From assembly GCF_036924525.1 (NCBI RefSeq), contig NZ_JAZHRU010000001.1, positions 4,679,001-4,743,000 on the forward strand: DNA of 64,000 nucleotides, read 5' to 3'. Each line of letters opens with the position of its first letter. The stretch's first letter is position 1. The notes under the pieces were generated by a model. That model saw only the letters and a program-made list of their open reading frames with translations, had not been told where the DNA came from and did no database searches. Position numbers and translations under genes: made by a program. The DNA comes from Bradyrhizobium sp. AZCC 1719. Its GTDB lineage: Bacteria > Pseudomonadota > Alphaproteobacteria > Rhizobiales > Xanthobacteraceae. Below, in pieces: positions 33,758 to 42,504 of this stretch.

Positions 33758-34965
33758 ACGCGATGCTCAGACAGGACATAGTTGGCGAAGCCACACGCCT
33801 CACGCGCGCTGGCCGACTCGTGGAGGCCACCGCGCTCCTTCAACGCATGCTGCGCGACGAAAGCGCGCCAGACCCGGAATCCCGCATCAGTCACCCCGCG
33901 CTTATTGGACAAGAGCCGTCGATCATTGGCGCGAAGGCCAATGCTATTGAGGAGAGCGATAGCCCGGACCTGGCGCGGCCTCCATCCGCTGAACCTCGCA
34001 TGCTCCGCGAGTTTCTCGATCGCACAAGGCAGCGCCCTGGGTTCAACTTGCGAGCTGTGATTGAGCGCAAGCCGCTTTCCCCGTCAGATATCGTGCCTGA
34101 CGGCACAAGGTTCATAGAAGGAACCTACAGCAATCCGGCGGGAAGCCGTGCCTACAAGCTTTTCATCCCCAGCCACTATCAGGACCAATCGCTTCCTTTG
34201 ATCGTGATGCTACACGGCTGCACTCAATTCCCAGACGATTTCGCCGCTGGTACGAGGATGAACTTCATCGCTGAAGAAAAATCTTGCTTTGTGGTCTATC
34301 CGGCCCAGCGCAGCGAGGCAAACCAGGCGAAATGCTGGAACTGGTTTCGCCCAGCCGACCAGCAGCGGGGCAAAGGTGAACCCTCGCTTATCGCGGGCAT
34401 CACTCGCCAAGTCATGCGCGACTTTTCGATCGACCCAAATCGTGTCTATGTTGGTGGACTATCGGCCGGAGCTGCCGCTGCTGCGATCATGGGTAATACC
34501 TACAAGGATCTGTACGCAGCGATCGGCGTACATTCTGGCCTTGCCTGCGGGGCCGCTATTGACCTTCCATCTGCGTTGGTTGCCATGCGACAAGGTGGCG
34601 GAGCCGGTCACAGCGTTACTTTATGTGACGGTCCACCTGTTCCAACTATTGTTTTTCACGGCGACTGCGACACTACCGTGCATCCTAACAACAGCGGTCA
34701 AATTCTTGCGCAGTCTGTCAGAGCGATGAACCTGCAAAAGAAGGTTGGTCGCGGCCAGGTACCTGGAGGGCATGCCTATACCCGCACGATCCTGAGCGAC
34801 GTGAATGGGCGCGGAATATTGGAGCACTGGGATATCCACGGAGCTGGTCACGCATGGTCCGGAGGCAACCCTGCCGGCTCCTACACTGATCCGAAAGGAC
34901 CGGACGCAGCAAGGGAAATGCTGCGTTTTTTCCTCGAGCATTCGCTCCCACAGCGATCAGGTTAG
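33754..34965 (+). CDS. PHB-depolymerase-type esterase (LpqC family)
   Basis: The 403-residue product begins with a helical region (about 1-100). The hydrolase domain contains SHYQDQSLPLIVMLHGCTQF (oxyanion), the nucleophile elbow VYVGGLSAGAAAAAI, the acid in FHGDCDTTVHPNN, and the final His in WDIHGAGHAWSGGNPAGSYT. It belongs to the 'PHB depolymerase family esterase' group that degrades polyhydroxyalkanoates or feruloyl-type esters. No signal peptide is seen, suggesting action on intracellular granules. The GTG at 33754 overlaps the regulator gene; ATG at 33763 is an alternative. Confidence 0.88.
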   Translation: MNAMLRQDIVGEATRLTRAGRLVEATALLQRMLRDESAPDPESRISHPALIGQEPSIIGAKANAIEESDSPDLARPPSAEPRMLREFLDRTRQRPGFNLRAVIERKPLSPSDIVPDGTRFIEGTYSNPAGSRAYKLFIPSHYQDQSLPLIVMLHGCTQFPDDFAAGTRMNFIAEEKSCFVVYPAQRSEANQAKCWNWFRPADQQRGKGEPSLIAGITRQVMRDFSIDPNRVYVGGLSAGAAAAAIMGNTYKDLYAAIGVHSGLACGAAIDLPSALVAMRQGGGAGHSVTLCDGPPVPTIVFHGDCDTTVHPNNSGQILAQSVRAMNLQKKVGRGQVPGGHAYTRTILSDVNGRGILEHWDIHGAGHAWSGGNPAGSYTDPKGPDAAREMLRFFLEHSLPQRSG

Positions 34966-35154
34966 GGTCAGCCCGTTCGCGGCACTTTCGGAAATGACGG
35001 CTACGAGCCGACTGTCAGCTCATTGAGGCAAAGCGGACATACCCAGAGCAGATAGTGTTATAGGACTTAGCGGTGTGGTTGGATTTGTTAGCTGGACCTC
35101 GGTGGCCGAGTACTCAGGGCTGCCTCTTCCGTGTTTCATTGGAAGGAGAAGCGG

Positions 35155-35343
35155 CTAGACGATCTCCACGCCAGGATCGTTGCCTGGTACGACAAAATCC
35201 GGGTTTGCGGGTGACGGTGAAATGCCGCGCTCAACGATGCCAGTGGCTACCAGCCACTCGTTTGCATTGCCGCTTGCAAAATTTACAAGCGCATCCTGGT
35301 TGGGAAGCGCCTGCAGTCGAACTATGAGCTCTTTGACGGTCAT
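35155..35343 (-). CDS. Small conserved hypothetical protein
   Basis: The product is a 62-residue acidic protein. The beginning, MTVKELIVRLQALPNQDALV, followed by EWLVATGIVERG and a Pro-rich tail PANPDFVVPGNDPGVEIV, resembles a widespread class of small proteins of unknown role that start with 'TVKELI..L..LP.'. A good ribosome-binding site (AGGAG, 8 bases before the ATG) supports translation. It has no recognised partner nearby. Confidence 0.6.
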   Translation of the reverse strand: MTVKELIVRLQALPNQDALVNFASGNANEWLVATGIVERGISPSPANPDFVVPGNDPGVEIV

Positions 35344-35485
35344 CGCGATTTCTCCTGACGACAGGTCCTTGCTGGCCAGTCATAAGAAATCGTCGCCTCG
35401 ATCTCGATCATATCGAGAGGAGACCGTCGTCCACCAAATCAAATGTTAACCTGTAAAGCCTGCATTGTCCGTGACGTAACCCGGA

Positions 35486-35665
35486 TCATCTCGTCCGTCC
35501 AAACCTGGTGCCCCGTTCCGCCTCTTGCGCAAGCTTCAGCCAATACTCGGCAAGGCGTACCCAAGCCTCCTTATCCAGAGGGCTCATGGCCTTCTCCGCC
35601 AGCTCACGGCATTCCTCAGCCTCCTTACGGAACCTCTCCGCGTCGGTTTGGGACGAGGGTGTCAT
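35486..35665 (-). CDS. 59-residue helical protein (Bradyrhizobium-type)
   Basis: The short frame reads MTPSSQTDAERFRKEAEECR, then ELAEKAMSPLDKEAWVRLAE and YWLKLAQEAERGTRFG. This strongly helical, charged sequence is a recurring small-protein type in Bradyrhizobium genomes, often in several copies and with no assigned function. Codon positions show the expected bias and the pattern is uninterrupted from ATG (35665) to TGA. The ribosome-binding site is weak. Confidence 0.65.
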   Translation of the reverse strand: MTPSSQTDAERFRKEAEECRELAEKAMSPLDKEAWVRLAEYWLKLAQEAERGTRFGRTR

Positions 35666-35873
35666 CTGCGGTTCTTTCCCCCTTCATCAACATGGGTATC
35701 GAGTTGTCTGTGGGAACAGCACCGAGCTATCCCGCGAAACGCGTCTCGCGATTGGCCGTTCCTAAGAAGATAATCGGCAGTTATATTATTGCTGCGGGTC
35801 GGCTAATGCGCTCTGCGCTAAATTTGACCGTTCCGCGCCGCGCGTGAATGTGCGAGAGCGCTAGGTCTGCTTC

Positions 35874-35970
35874 TGTGACGAAACGGACCTTCCAGCGCGG
35901 CCTGACGATGTCCGCCCTTGAGGGTACAGCGGACCTGCCATGAAAGCAGGGACACTTCCGAGTTTGACCC
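35874..35970. repeat. 97-bp direct repeat C, left copy
   Basis: This 97-bp segment (from TGTGACGAAACGG to GAGTTTGACCC) is 95/97 identical, by base-by-base reading, to 37920-38016. The only differences are two bases near the middle of the second half. The two copies are in the same orientation. Confidence 0.9.
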
Positions 35971-36095
35971 GAACCGGACGAATGTCTTCGGGCGCGCCAT
36001 TCTCCACGAACGGCCTTGTCGTGTATTGATATTCTGCTAGCGCCCCGCCGAGCACAGGGCACACGAGCGCATGAACACCACGAGAGGAGAAGGAC

Positions 36096-36500
36096 ATGCT
36101 AAAGGACGCGAAGGTGGCAACCCGGCTTCCAGCCAAAGACCTAAATCGCGCGCGGGCGTTCTACTCGGAGAAACTCGGGCTCGATCCGGTCGAACAGCGC
36201 GCGGGCGGGCTCCGCTACGTCTGCGCGGCGGGCGAGTTTGCAATCTTCGTCTCGCTGGGAGTGCAATCCGGCACCCACACACAAATGGGCTGGGAAGTCG
36301 ACGACATCGAAGCGACCGTGCGCGAGCTTCGCGCGCGGGGGGTCGAGTTTGAGGAGTATGACTTGCCGGGCCTGAGGACCGTCGATGGAATTGCGGAGAT
36401 TCGCGGTAACTACCCCAGCAAGGGTACCGGTGAGCGGGGCGCGTGGTTCCGCGACAGCGAAGGAAACCTGCTCGGAATCGGAGCGCCGGTTCGAGCTTGA
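36096..36500 (+). CDS. VOC-family (glyoxalase/bleomycin resistance) protein
   Basis: The 134-residue product has two beta-alpha-beta-beta-beta halves typical of the vicinal oxygen chelate fold: LPAKDLNRARAFYSEKLGLD in the first, MGWEVDDIEATVRELRARGV in the second, and FRDSEGNLLGIGAP at the end carrying the usual metal-ligand Glu region. Its enzyme activity cannot be told from sequence; relatives include lyases and antibiotic-binding proteins. The ATG is preceded by GAGGAGAAGG. It is flanked by repeats on both sides and looks monocistronic. Confidence 0.88.
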   Translation: MLKDAKVATRLPAKDLNRARAFYSEKLGLDPVEQRAGGLRYVCAAGEFAIFVSLGVQSGTHTQMGWEVDDIEATVRELRARGVEFEEYDLPGLRTVDGIAEIRGNYPSKGTGERGAWFRDSEGNLLGIGAPVRA

Positions 36501-37275
36501 GGATGACTCAGCTGCTGTTGGCGAGACATCTGTCGGATCATGCATCTACCGAGTAAGCGCCGCCACCGGACAACCTGCGATGGCCTGCGCTAAGCGGCTG
36601 GTCGAGTCTGTCCGTCGGCGTTGCTTGTGACCCCAGCCGAGGTGATCGAATAAACAGGAGTGATGTCGCTTATTGGCCGGCTCGAGCGCGCCGCACTGCA
36701 GCATTTCGCTCCCGCAAACCGACCGTCCCCTCGCGCCTTTTGATGATCAGGGCTATTCTTTCTCTCCGATCGTGGTTTCGGCGAAGCGCGTGAATGGCAA
36801 GAAACAAGCCGCACAGCTTTCGTTGGTGATCAAATGGCGCACAGCGGCCAAAAGGGCTTCGGCATGACCAAGCACGGCCGATCAGGGCACGCGACCCGAT
36901 CGCCGCGTTTCCGCTTCCTGCAGAAGCTCGAAGCACAAAAGAACGATCGCAGGGACCGCTCTCGGATCAAGGACCCGAAACAGTCCGTCGAAGAGCTATT
37001 CCATCCCCGGAAGCCAACATGAACCTGACGAGCTAAGTCCGGGTCGACGTCGGTTGCTGGAGGAAGAACGGACTACGTTTGCGCTGTTAGAGATTTCCGA
37101 GTCTGACCCAGCGGTCATGCACGGCCATTTGAGGCGTGCAATTACATTGGTTGCGCACGAAGATCGAGTCGGCACCAGGGGCCTGCGCGCGCCGACATTG
37201 CCGCGAACGGTCGTCACGAATATCTCTCGTGAGGTCTCGTCGTGTTTGCGAGCTCTTGAAGGGTTGGAGATGACC
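36501..37275. other. Stretch without a clear gene
   Basis: A 62-codon frame at 36834-37022 (basic; FRFLQKLEAQKNDRRDRSRI..., ending HPRKPT) may encode a small protein but lacks a good ribosome-binding site. No family is recognisable elsewhere in the stretch. The last 200 bp should hold the promoter of the membrane-protein gene. Confidence 0.35.
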
Positions 37276-37698
37276 ATGAGCAACGAGTCACGCCGCTTGG
37301 CCGGCATTCTTCTGATCGTCATGCCGACGGTCATGTATGGTGGCGTAAGCATCCTTTCTCTTCTGATCGGCGACCCGAAGTACATGGAGAACCCGTTGCG
37401 CCAGGATTTATGGCGCGCCGGGCATGCACATGCAGGCGTTTGGCTCATCCTGGCGCTCGTGGCGCTGCGATACGTGGATGAGGCCAACCTCTCAAACGCG
37501 ATGAAATGGCTTGTGCGAGGTTCGATCCCCATCGCCGCAATCCTGGTTCCGGCGGCCTTTTTCCTGTCCGTCATATCGCCCGACGCGCGGGCCCCGAGCG
37601 GGCTCATCTATCTGGCCTATGTCGGCGCAGTGGTGCTGGCAGTCGGCGTGCTCGTCCTCGGCATCGGCCTCGTCAGGCGTCCTGCACAACGATCTTAA
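37276..37698 (+). CDS. Small four-helix membrane protein, unknown
   Basis: The 140-residue protein has four likely transmembrane helices: RLAGILLIVMPTVMYGGVSI, AHAGVWLILALVALRYV, GSIPIAAILVPAAFFLSVIS and LAYVGAVVLAVGVLVLGIGL. Conserved-looking polar residues sit between helices 1 and 2 (DLWRAGHAHAG), with two His that could bind metal or haem. I recognise the type as a conserved hypothetical but no function. I chose the ATG at 37276 because GGAG lies nine bases upstream; ATG 37270 is equally possible. Confidence 0.7.
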   Translation: MSNESRRLAGILLIVMPTVMYGGVSILSLLIGDPKYMENPLRQDLWRAGHAHAGVWLILALVALRYVDEANLSNAMKWLVRGSIPIAAILVPAAFFLSVISPDARAPSGLIYLAYVGAVVLAVGVLVLGIGLVRRPAQRS

Positions 37699-37837
37699 GT
37701 GATGCTCGCCGGCGTCGTTCACAGTTTTGGAAATCATCGGCGTGCCCTTCTTCATTTGGTGGCAGGCCCGTTTGGCGAGATGAAGTAGGATTACTCTGCG
37801 CGACGCGAACCCCGGCCACACGAGTCCGGTAATTGGC

Positions 37838-37920
37838 ACTTTTCGGACCTGATAGACCGGACTGACGAAGTCCGTTTATAGGGACTAGACTCGCCGATGC
37901 GGGCGTCGACTTCCGAAAAT
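37838..37920. repeat. Dispersed repeat family B, copy 2
   Basis: It reads CACTTTTCGGACCTGATAGA, GACGAAGTCCGTTTATAGGG, TCGCCGATGCGGGCGTCGAC and TTCCGAAAATG. It abuts repeat C, whose second copy begins at its last base. Confidence 0.75.
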
Positions 37921-38016
37921 GTGACGAAACGGACCTTCCAGCGCGGCCTGACGATGTCCGCCCTTGAGGGTACAGCGGACCTGCCACGTAAGCAGGGACA
38001 CTTCCGAGTTTGACCC
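37920..38016. repeat. 97-bp direct repeat C, right copy
   Basis: This is the right-hand partner of 35874-35970, 2046 bp away, in the same orientation. Recombination between the two would delete the VOC gene and the small membrane-protein gene. Confidence 0.9.
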
Positions 38017-38107
38017 TTCTCGGACCATGATGCGTGCCTTTTGAAGACATAACGTCGCGCGGGGATCACGGGGTACGGTTAAAAATTCGACCACGAAACT
38101 GTTGACG

Positions 38108-39046
38108 TTAGCGCGCACGAAGACCCACGGAGCGGTTGGTCTTGGTAGGCTTTGTGACAGGGAAGACGGTGTGGATGTAGCGGGCCAGGTGTTCGCAAAA
38201 AGTGAGGGCGTACGGCGGAAGTGGACGGCGCCTGTCCCACTGAACCGCAACGCGTTCTCGAATGGGCTTGCCCCCGTGCGTTATTCGGGCGACGCGCACT
38301 TTGTAGCGATCAGTTCGCTGAAGGGATGGGACGATCGCCACACCTTGCCCAGCCTCTGCCAAGGTCAATAGCGTATGCGATGCGCGGCTCTCCAGCATTA
38401 CCTTGGGATGGACTTTTGCCAGGCGGCAAGCCGCCTCGAACAGGCGGCGGACGGAATAGCCCGACGGTAACAGGAGCGGGTATGAGATAAGCCGCTCGAT
38501 CGTTATGACACCGGCTTTGCCGAGTTCGACGGATGCAGCACTGACAGCCAACACATTCGCGGACTGTAGGACGCGCGTCTCGAAGCGAGGATCATCACCT
38601 GGGTCAATTCTGATCCCGACATGAGCTTCACCGCGCTCGAGTAGGGCGGGTTGCTCAGGCCCAAGGGCCTCAGTCAATTCGACATGAACCTGCGGAAAGC
38701 TCTCAGCATACCGCGGTAGAAACCCGGATAGCACGCTTTCAATCGTGTGCGGCGGGGCTAAGACTTTCAGCCTGCCGCTGTCGCCGCGCCGAAGCGCCGC
38801 TGCCCGCTCGTGCACGCTGTTGAGGTCGGTTAGGACGCGCCGACAGTCCACGAGGAGCTGCTCGCCTTGGGCCGTTAGAACCAAGCGGCGTCCTACACGA
38901 TCAAAGAGACGTAGCTCGAGCTCCTGCTGAAGATCGCTGATTTGGCGCGACAGCGCGGGCTGCCCAATGCGCAGATGCACCGCCGCTTTGGACACCGTGC
39001 CAAGTTCGGCAATGGTAACAAAAGTTTTCAGGCGCCTCAGATCCAT
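38108..39046 (-). CDS. LysR-family transcriptional regulator
   Basis: The 312-residue product has the LysR winged-HTH at residues 1-60 (MDLRRLKTFVTIAELGTVSK, AAVHLRIGQPALSRQISDLQ) and the effector-binding domain at about 90-300 (LSGFLPRYAESFPQVHVELT, QGVAIVPSLQ). ATG 39046 gives the canonical LysR start; an upstream ATG at 39073 would add nine residues. It is divergent from the TctC-type gene at 39353 with 306 bp between them, so it may regulate that gene. The C-terminal 20 residues (FPVTKPTKTNRSVGLRAR) are unusual and may be an extension. Confidence 0.9.
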   Translation of the reverse strand: MDLRRLKTFVTIAELGTVSKAAVHLRIGQPALSRQISDLQQELELRLFDRVGRRLVLTAQGEQLLVDCRRVLTDLNSVHERAAALRRGDSGRLKVLAPPHTIESVLSGFLPRYAESFPQVHVELTEALGPEQPALLERGEAHVGIRIDPGDDPRFETRVLQSANVLAVSAASVELGKAGVITIERLISYPLLLPSGYSVRRLFEAACRLAKVHPKVMLESRASHTLLTLAEAGQGVAIVPSLQRTDRYKVRVARITHGGKPIRERVAVQWDRRRPLPPYALTFCEHLARYIHTVFPVTKPTKTNRSVGLRAR

Positions 39047-39352
39047 GGTGGCATTTCTATTCCGCGGCGGCATGCTTTACTAGCACAATTATGCATTGGA
39101 CGAGCGTCCGGTCCGGCGGCAGTGTTCACACAGCTTGGAAGATGGCTCACGCATGCCACTGACCGCTGAGCGACGCACTAGGTGGGAACCGCGCAGCCGA
39201 GGAGAAGAACCAAGCGACGTCACATGCCGTCAAAGCTCGTGAACCTTCAGCGGCGGCGAGCAATCAATCGTCGTCCTGGCCTTGCTGAGCGATAATGCAT
39301 TGATCTTTCAACATGCCCCCGAAGGTGAAACCACAAGCGAAGGAGAAAGCCG

Positions 39353-40321
39353 ATGTGCATAAAACAGCTTTTGTTCGCGAGCCTGACATGCGCTGCCGCT
39401 TTTGCGACAACCGCTCAAGCGCAGTATCCCGAGCGCGCCATAAAGATCGTCGTCCCGCAAGCCCCCGGCAGCGCCACAGACAATGGCGCACGCATTCTCG
39501 CGCAGGAGCTGTCAAAGGAGCTCCGCCAATCTATCATCATCGAGAACCGGCCAGGCGGCGCTTTCGTCATCGGCAATGACGCGGTCGCAAAGGCGCAGCC
39601 CGACGGCTACACGCTGCTGTTCGCCAGTATCGGTGCGTTCGCGATCGCGCAGCATATGGTCGCCAAGCCGCCTTACGATATCGAGCGCGACTTCCAGCCT
39701 ATCGCGCTAGTCACGACCGGGCACCTCCTGCTTGCTGTCGCGCCCTCGCTGCCGATCCACAGCGTCGTCGAACTGGTCGAGTACGCCAAGAAGAACCCCG
39801 GCAAGCTTTCGAACGCGTCGTCGGGCAGCGGTTCGCCGGGCCATGTCAGCGGCGAGCTATTCAAATTCATGAGCGGCACCGACATCGTGCACGTGCCCTA
39901 CAAGGGCGGGACCGCCGCCATCACGGACCTCATTGCGGGGCGCGTCGATCTCATGTTCGAGAGCCTCACGTCCATCGCGCCGCATGCCAGGCAGAAGGCT
40001 ATCCGGGCGTTGGGCGTCACCGGTCCGAAGCGTTCGGCCGGCTTCCCCGAGCTGCCGACGATCGCCGAGGCCGGCGTTCCCGGTTATGAAGCGCCGATAT
40101 GGTTTGGCGTCGCGGCACCAGCCGGCACGCCTCGCCCGATTGCCGATAAACTCAACGCGGCCATCAACCGTGCAATCCAATCTGACTTCTTCAAAGCGCG
40201 CTATGAGCAAATCGGCGACGAGCCGGCTGGCGGGACGCCAGAGGAGTTCGCAGCGCTCATCAAGAAGGAATCGGCGAAATGGGCCGATGTCGTGAAGCGC
40301 TCCGGCGCGAAATTGGAGTAG
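39353..40321 (+). CDS. Tripartite tricarboxylate transporter binding protein (TctC/Bug)
   Basis: This 322-residue periplasmic binding protein has a signal peptide (LLFASLTCAAAFATTAQA) and the Bug-family markers YPERAIKIVVPQAPGSATDN, IIENRPGGAFVIGNDAVAKA, PDGYTLLFAS, HVPYKGGTAAITDLIAGRVD, and FPELPTIAEAGVPGYEAPIW. Bug proteins capture small carboxylates or related compounds, often without a cognate transporter nearby, as here. A strong ribosome-binding site (GAAGGAGAAAG) precedes the ATG. The divergent LysR regulator suggests induction by the ligand. Confidence 0.92.
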   Translation: MCIKQLLFASLTCAAAFATTAQAQYPERAIKIVVPQAPGSATDNGARILAQELSKELRQSIIIENRPGGAFVIGNDAVAKAQPDGYTLLFASIGAFAIAQHMVAKPPYDIERDFQPIALVTTGHLLLAVAPSLPIHSVVELVEYAKKNPGKLSNASSGSGSPGHVSGELFKFMSGTDIVHVPYKGGTAAITDLIAGRVDLMFESLTSIAPHARQKAIRALGVTGPKRSAGFPELPTIAEAGVPGYEAPIWFGVAAPAGTPRPIADKLNAAINRAIQSDFFKARYEQIGDEPAGGTPEEFAALIKKESAKWADVVKRSGAKLE

Positions 40322-40427
40322 GCGCTTATCACAGCGGACGCATGCCAAAACGAATGCCATTGAAGAGGTTGGATGATGCTCACAGCCAAGAGTGTAGTCC
40401 GCCTGAACTACGGAAAAGCGGTGAACA

Positions 40428-41231
40428 ATGCCCTCGAACTTTGTGGCGCGCGATCCGGAGGCTTATGACTCTTACATGGGACGGTGGAGCAAACGACTTG
40501 CTTCAGATTTCCTTGACTTCGCGGGGCTCGTTGAGGGTGGGGCGGTTCTGGACGTAGGCTGTGGGACCGGAAGTTTGACCTTCGAAATCGCCGCCCGGCG
40601 CAAAGCCGCATCGATCGATGCTTTGGACTATGAGTCCGAATTTGTGGAGGCGCTAAACACCCGGAAGGGAGCAGCATCGATCAATGTACGACAAGGCGAT
40701 GCGATGGCTTTGCCATACGAATCGGCTCAATTCGAAATGGCATTATCTCTTCTGGTTCTTCACTTCGTGCCCGACGCGGTCAGAGCCATTTCTGAGATGG
40801 TTCGTGTTGTGAAGCGGGGCGGTGTCGTTGCCGCAGCGGTCTGGGATACTTTCGGAGGAATGCCAAGCCGGCGAATGTTCTGGGACACGGTTGCAGCGAT
40901 CCATCCGCCGGCGGAGCAGCGAAGGTCAGGTCTACTGATCCGTCCGATGACACGGCCGAATGAGCTGCAGACCGCTTTGCAGCATGCTGGCCTCTCGGAC
41001 GTAGCTGCGACACTCCTCACTATTCGGATGGACTTCGAGAACTTTGAAGACTTTTGGATCCCGGCTGTTTTCGGCCAAGGGACCCACAGTGAGTTCTTGG
41101 CTGGTTTGCCTGAGCCGACACAGCGGCAGATCCAGTCAAGCGTCAGGGCAGCTTATCTGGCCGGCCTTCCGGACGGCCCGCGCAGTTTTGCAAGTAGTGC
41201 CTGGGCCGTTCGAGGAATGGTAACGCGATGA
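40428..41231 (+). CDS. Class I SAM-dependent methyltransferase
   Basis: The 267-residue product is of the UbiE/Methyltransf_11 type. Motif I is VLDVGCGTGSLTFEIA (residues about 40-55), the acidic residue after beta-2 is in IDALDYESEF, and QGDAMALPYESAQFEMALSL covers motifs II and III. The motif VVKRGGVVAAAVWD follows. The acceptor substrate is unknown. ATG 40428 is weakly supported by a ribosome-binding site (AGCGGTG). The gene lies 106 bp behind the TctC gene on the same strand, possibly co-transcribed. Confidence 0.85.
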   Translation: MPSNFVARDPEAYDSYMGRWSKRLASDFLDFAGLVEGGAVLDVGCGTGSLTFEIAARRKAASIDALDYESEFVEALNTRKGAASINVRQGDAMALPYESAQFEMALSLLVLHFVPDAVRAISEMVRVVKRGGVVAAAVWDTFGGMPSRRMFWDTVAAIHPPAEQRRSGLLIRPMTRPNELQTALQHAGLSDVAATLLTIRMDFENFEDFWIPAVFGQGTHSEFLAGLPEPTQRQIQSSVRAAYLAGLPDGPRSFASSAWAVRGMVTR

Positions 41232-41361
41232 CAAACCCTAGTGAACGGAAACTCGGTGCGGATTGCAGCCCGATTGCGCCCGCTCCTTGTCGATGCTGGC
41301 AGGGCCGGAGCACGGCCGGGCCATTCCATTAGAGCGGAATTTCTGCGCACCCGCGTATGTC

Positions 41362-41475
41362 GGCTTGTGGCCCGTTTGAGACATGCCAGCAGCCGCGCGG
41401 CATGTCCGCTCATCGGGGAAGAACGGAAGTGACCGACGGGCGCTCAAAACGGCGCTAGTGACCCGGAACGGACAT
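41362..41475. repeat. Dispersed repeat family A, diverged copy
   Basis: It contains GTGGCCCGTTTGAGACATGC, GCATGTCCGCTCATCGGGG, ACGGAAGTGACCGACGGGCG and CTCAAAACGGCGCTAGTGAC. It has the same order of words as copies 1-3, with more substitutions; closest to 42269-42375. Confidence 0.55.
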
Positions 41476-41531
41476 CTGGCCCGGACGGCCGCCGCTTGTT
41501 AAGCAGTTCCTAATTCGCCATACTGATCTGG

Positions 41532-41792
41532 ATGACGACACTGCCACCCGAATTCATTCCAACGCGTCGATGGAAGGTTGTCCTTGCGATCTATTTCGTA
41601 GGCTTCCTAATATGCGAGCTGCTAGGGCTTTGGGGAGCTTACCAAAGCGGTGGGTTTGATCGCCCGGATACATTGACTGATCTAACGGTCATCGGGACCT
41701 ACTATTTGGTCACTGGGCTGTTGTGGCCGATTGTTTTGATCGTTGTCGTTTTGCAGTTATTAGGGCTTTTGCCGCATCCGATCCAGTTTTAG
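41532..41792 (+). CDS. Small membrane protein, unknown
   Basis: This 86-residue protein has two transmembrane helices (WKVVLAIYFVGFLICELLGL and YYLVTGLLWPIVLIVVVLQL) separated by a short polar loop (WGAYQSGGFDRPDTLTDLTV). It is a hypothetical protein with no recognised family. It is followed at once by a strong terminator hairpin that ends its transcript. The TTG/ATG context shows no good ribosome-binding site; the start at 41532 is the first ATG. Confidence 0.6.
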   Translation: MTTLPPEFIPTRRWKVVLAIYFVGFLICELLGLWGAYQSGGFDRPDTLTDLTVIGTYYLVTGLLWPIVLIVVVLQLLGLLPHPIQF

Positions 41793-41817
41793 GCCGCCTC
41801 ACTTGGCGGCCTCTTTC
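41791..41817 (+). terminator. Terminator after the small membrane protein gene
   Basis: A perfect 8-bp stem (AGGCCGCC / GGCGGCCT) with a TCACTT loop is followed by CTTTC. It overlaps the last base of the stop codon region, and it may also serve the convergent DUF952 gene on the other strand. Confidence 0.7.
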
Positions 41818-41871
41818 AAACTGAGCGCGCAATGTCGCCTCTTGACCCAAAGCCGACATCCTCGTGATTGA

Positions 41872-42216
41872 TCAATTGAGGCGTTTGGGCAGCTCGAATG
41901 TTCCGTCCGCACTTGGTTCAAAAGGCTCGACAGCGACAACGGCGCTCGGATTGAGCGGCCCATATATATGCGGGTAAAGCTTACCATTGCCCGCGTCCTC
42001 GTACCGGATAGGCGAGATCACGCGATCCGGATCGATGACGAGCAATACAAGACCGCGTTGGCCTCGAAATAGATAATTGGCCACCTCAACGACTTGATCG
42101 GGGGTCGAGCAATGGATGAAACCCTCGCTGTCGAACGAGGGAGAGCGATATTCGCCGCTCTTCGCTGCTGCCCATACGGCGGGCAAGCAGATGTGAAAAA
42201 TCACTGAGTGTTGCAA
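41872..42216 (-). CDS. DUF952 domain-containing protein
   Basis: The 114-residue protein shows the complete DUF952 pattern: VIFHICLPAVWAAAKSGEYR, SEGFIHCSTPDQVVEVAN, LVLLVIDPDRVISPIRYED, and LYPHIYGPLNPSAVVAVEPF. The role is unknown; the fold is related to ADP-ribosyltransferase-like small domains according to general knowledge of the family. I chose TTG 42216 because AAGGAG lies six bases upstream; GTG 42204 is the usual family start position but has no ribosome-binding site. Confidence 0.85.
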   Translation of the reverse strand: MQHSVIFHICLPAVWAAAKSGEYRSPSFDSEGFIHCSTPDQVVEVANYLFRGQRGLVLLVIDPDRVISPIRYEDAGNGKLYPHIYGPLNPSAVVAVEPFEPSADGTFELPKRLN

Positions 42217-42268
42217 GTCCGTCTCCTTGTTCCTCCACCCTATCAAGCCAAACCGGTGATGTCCCTAT

Positions 42269-42375
42269 TGGCCCTTCAGAGACCTGCCAACAGCCCGTCA
42301 CAACGTCTGCTGCTCAGGGTAGACCGGAAGCGGAGACTTGGCCGACAAAACGGCGCTCATGACCCATACCGGAAC
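42269..42375. repeat. Dispersed repeat family A, diverged copy
   Basis: It contains TTGGCCCTTCAGAGACCTGC, GTCTGCTGCTCAGGGTAGAC, CGGAAGCGGAGACTTGGCCG and ACAAAACGGCGCTCATGACC. It shares AAAACGGCGCT with the copy at 41362-41475. Confidence 0.55.
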
Positions 42376-42504
42376 TCAGCCTGAAGATCAGAAGCGAGGT
42401 GAAGAGAACTCGACGGCCGGGACAACCAATGGTAGAGCCGCGTTCAATGCTCGTAGCAGAAAGTGATTTGCTAAGCTAATCTTGTCGGGTCGTGGGAGCA
42501 CGCA

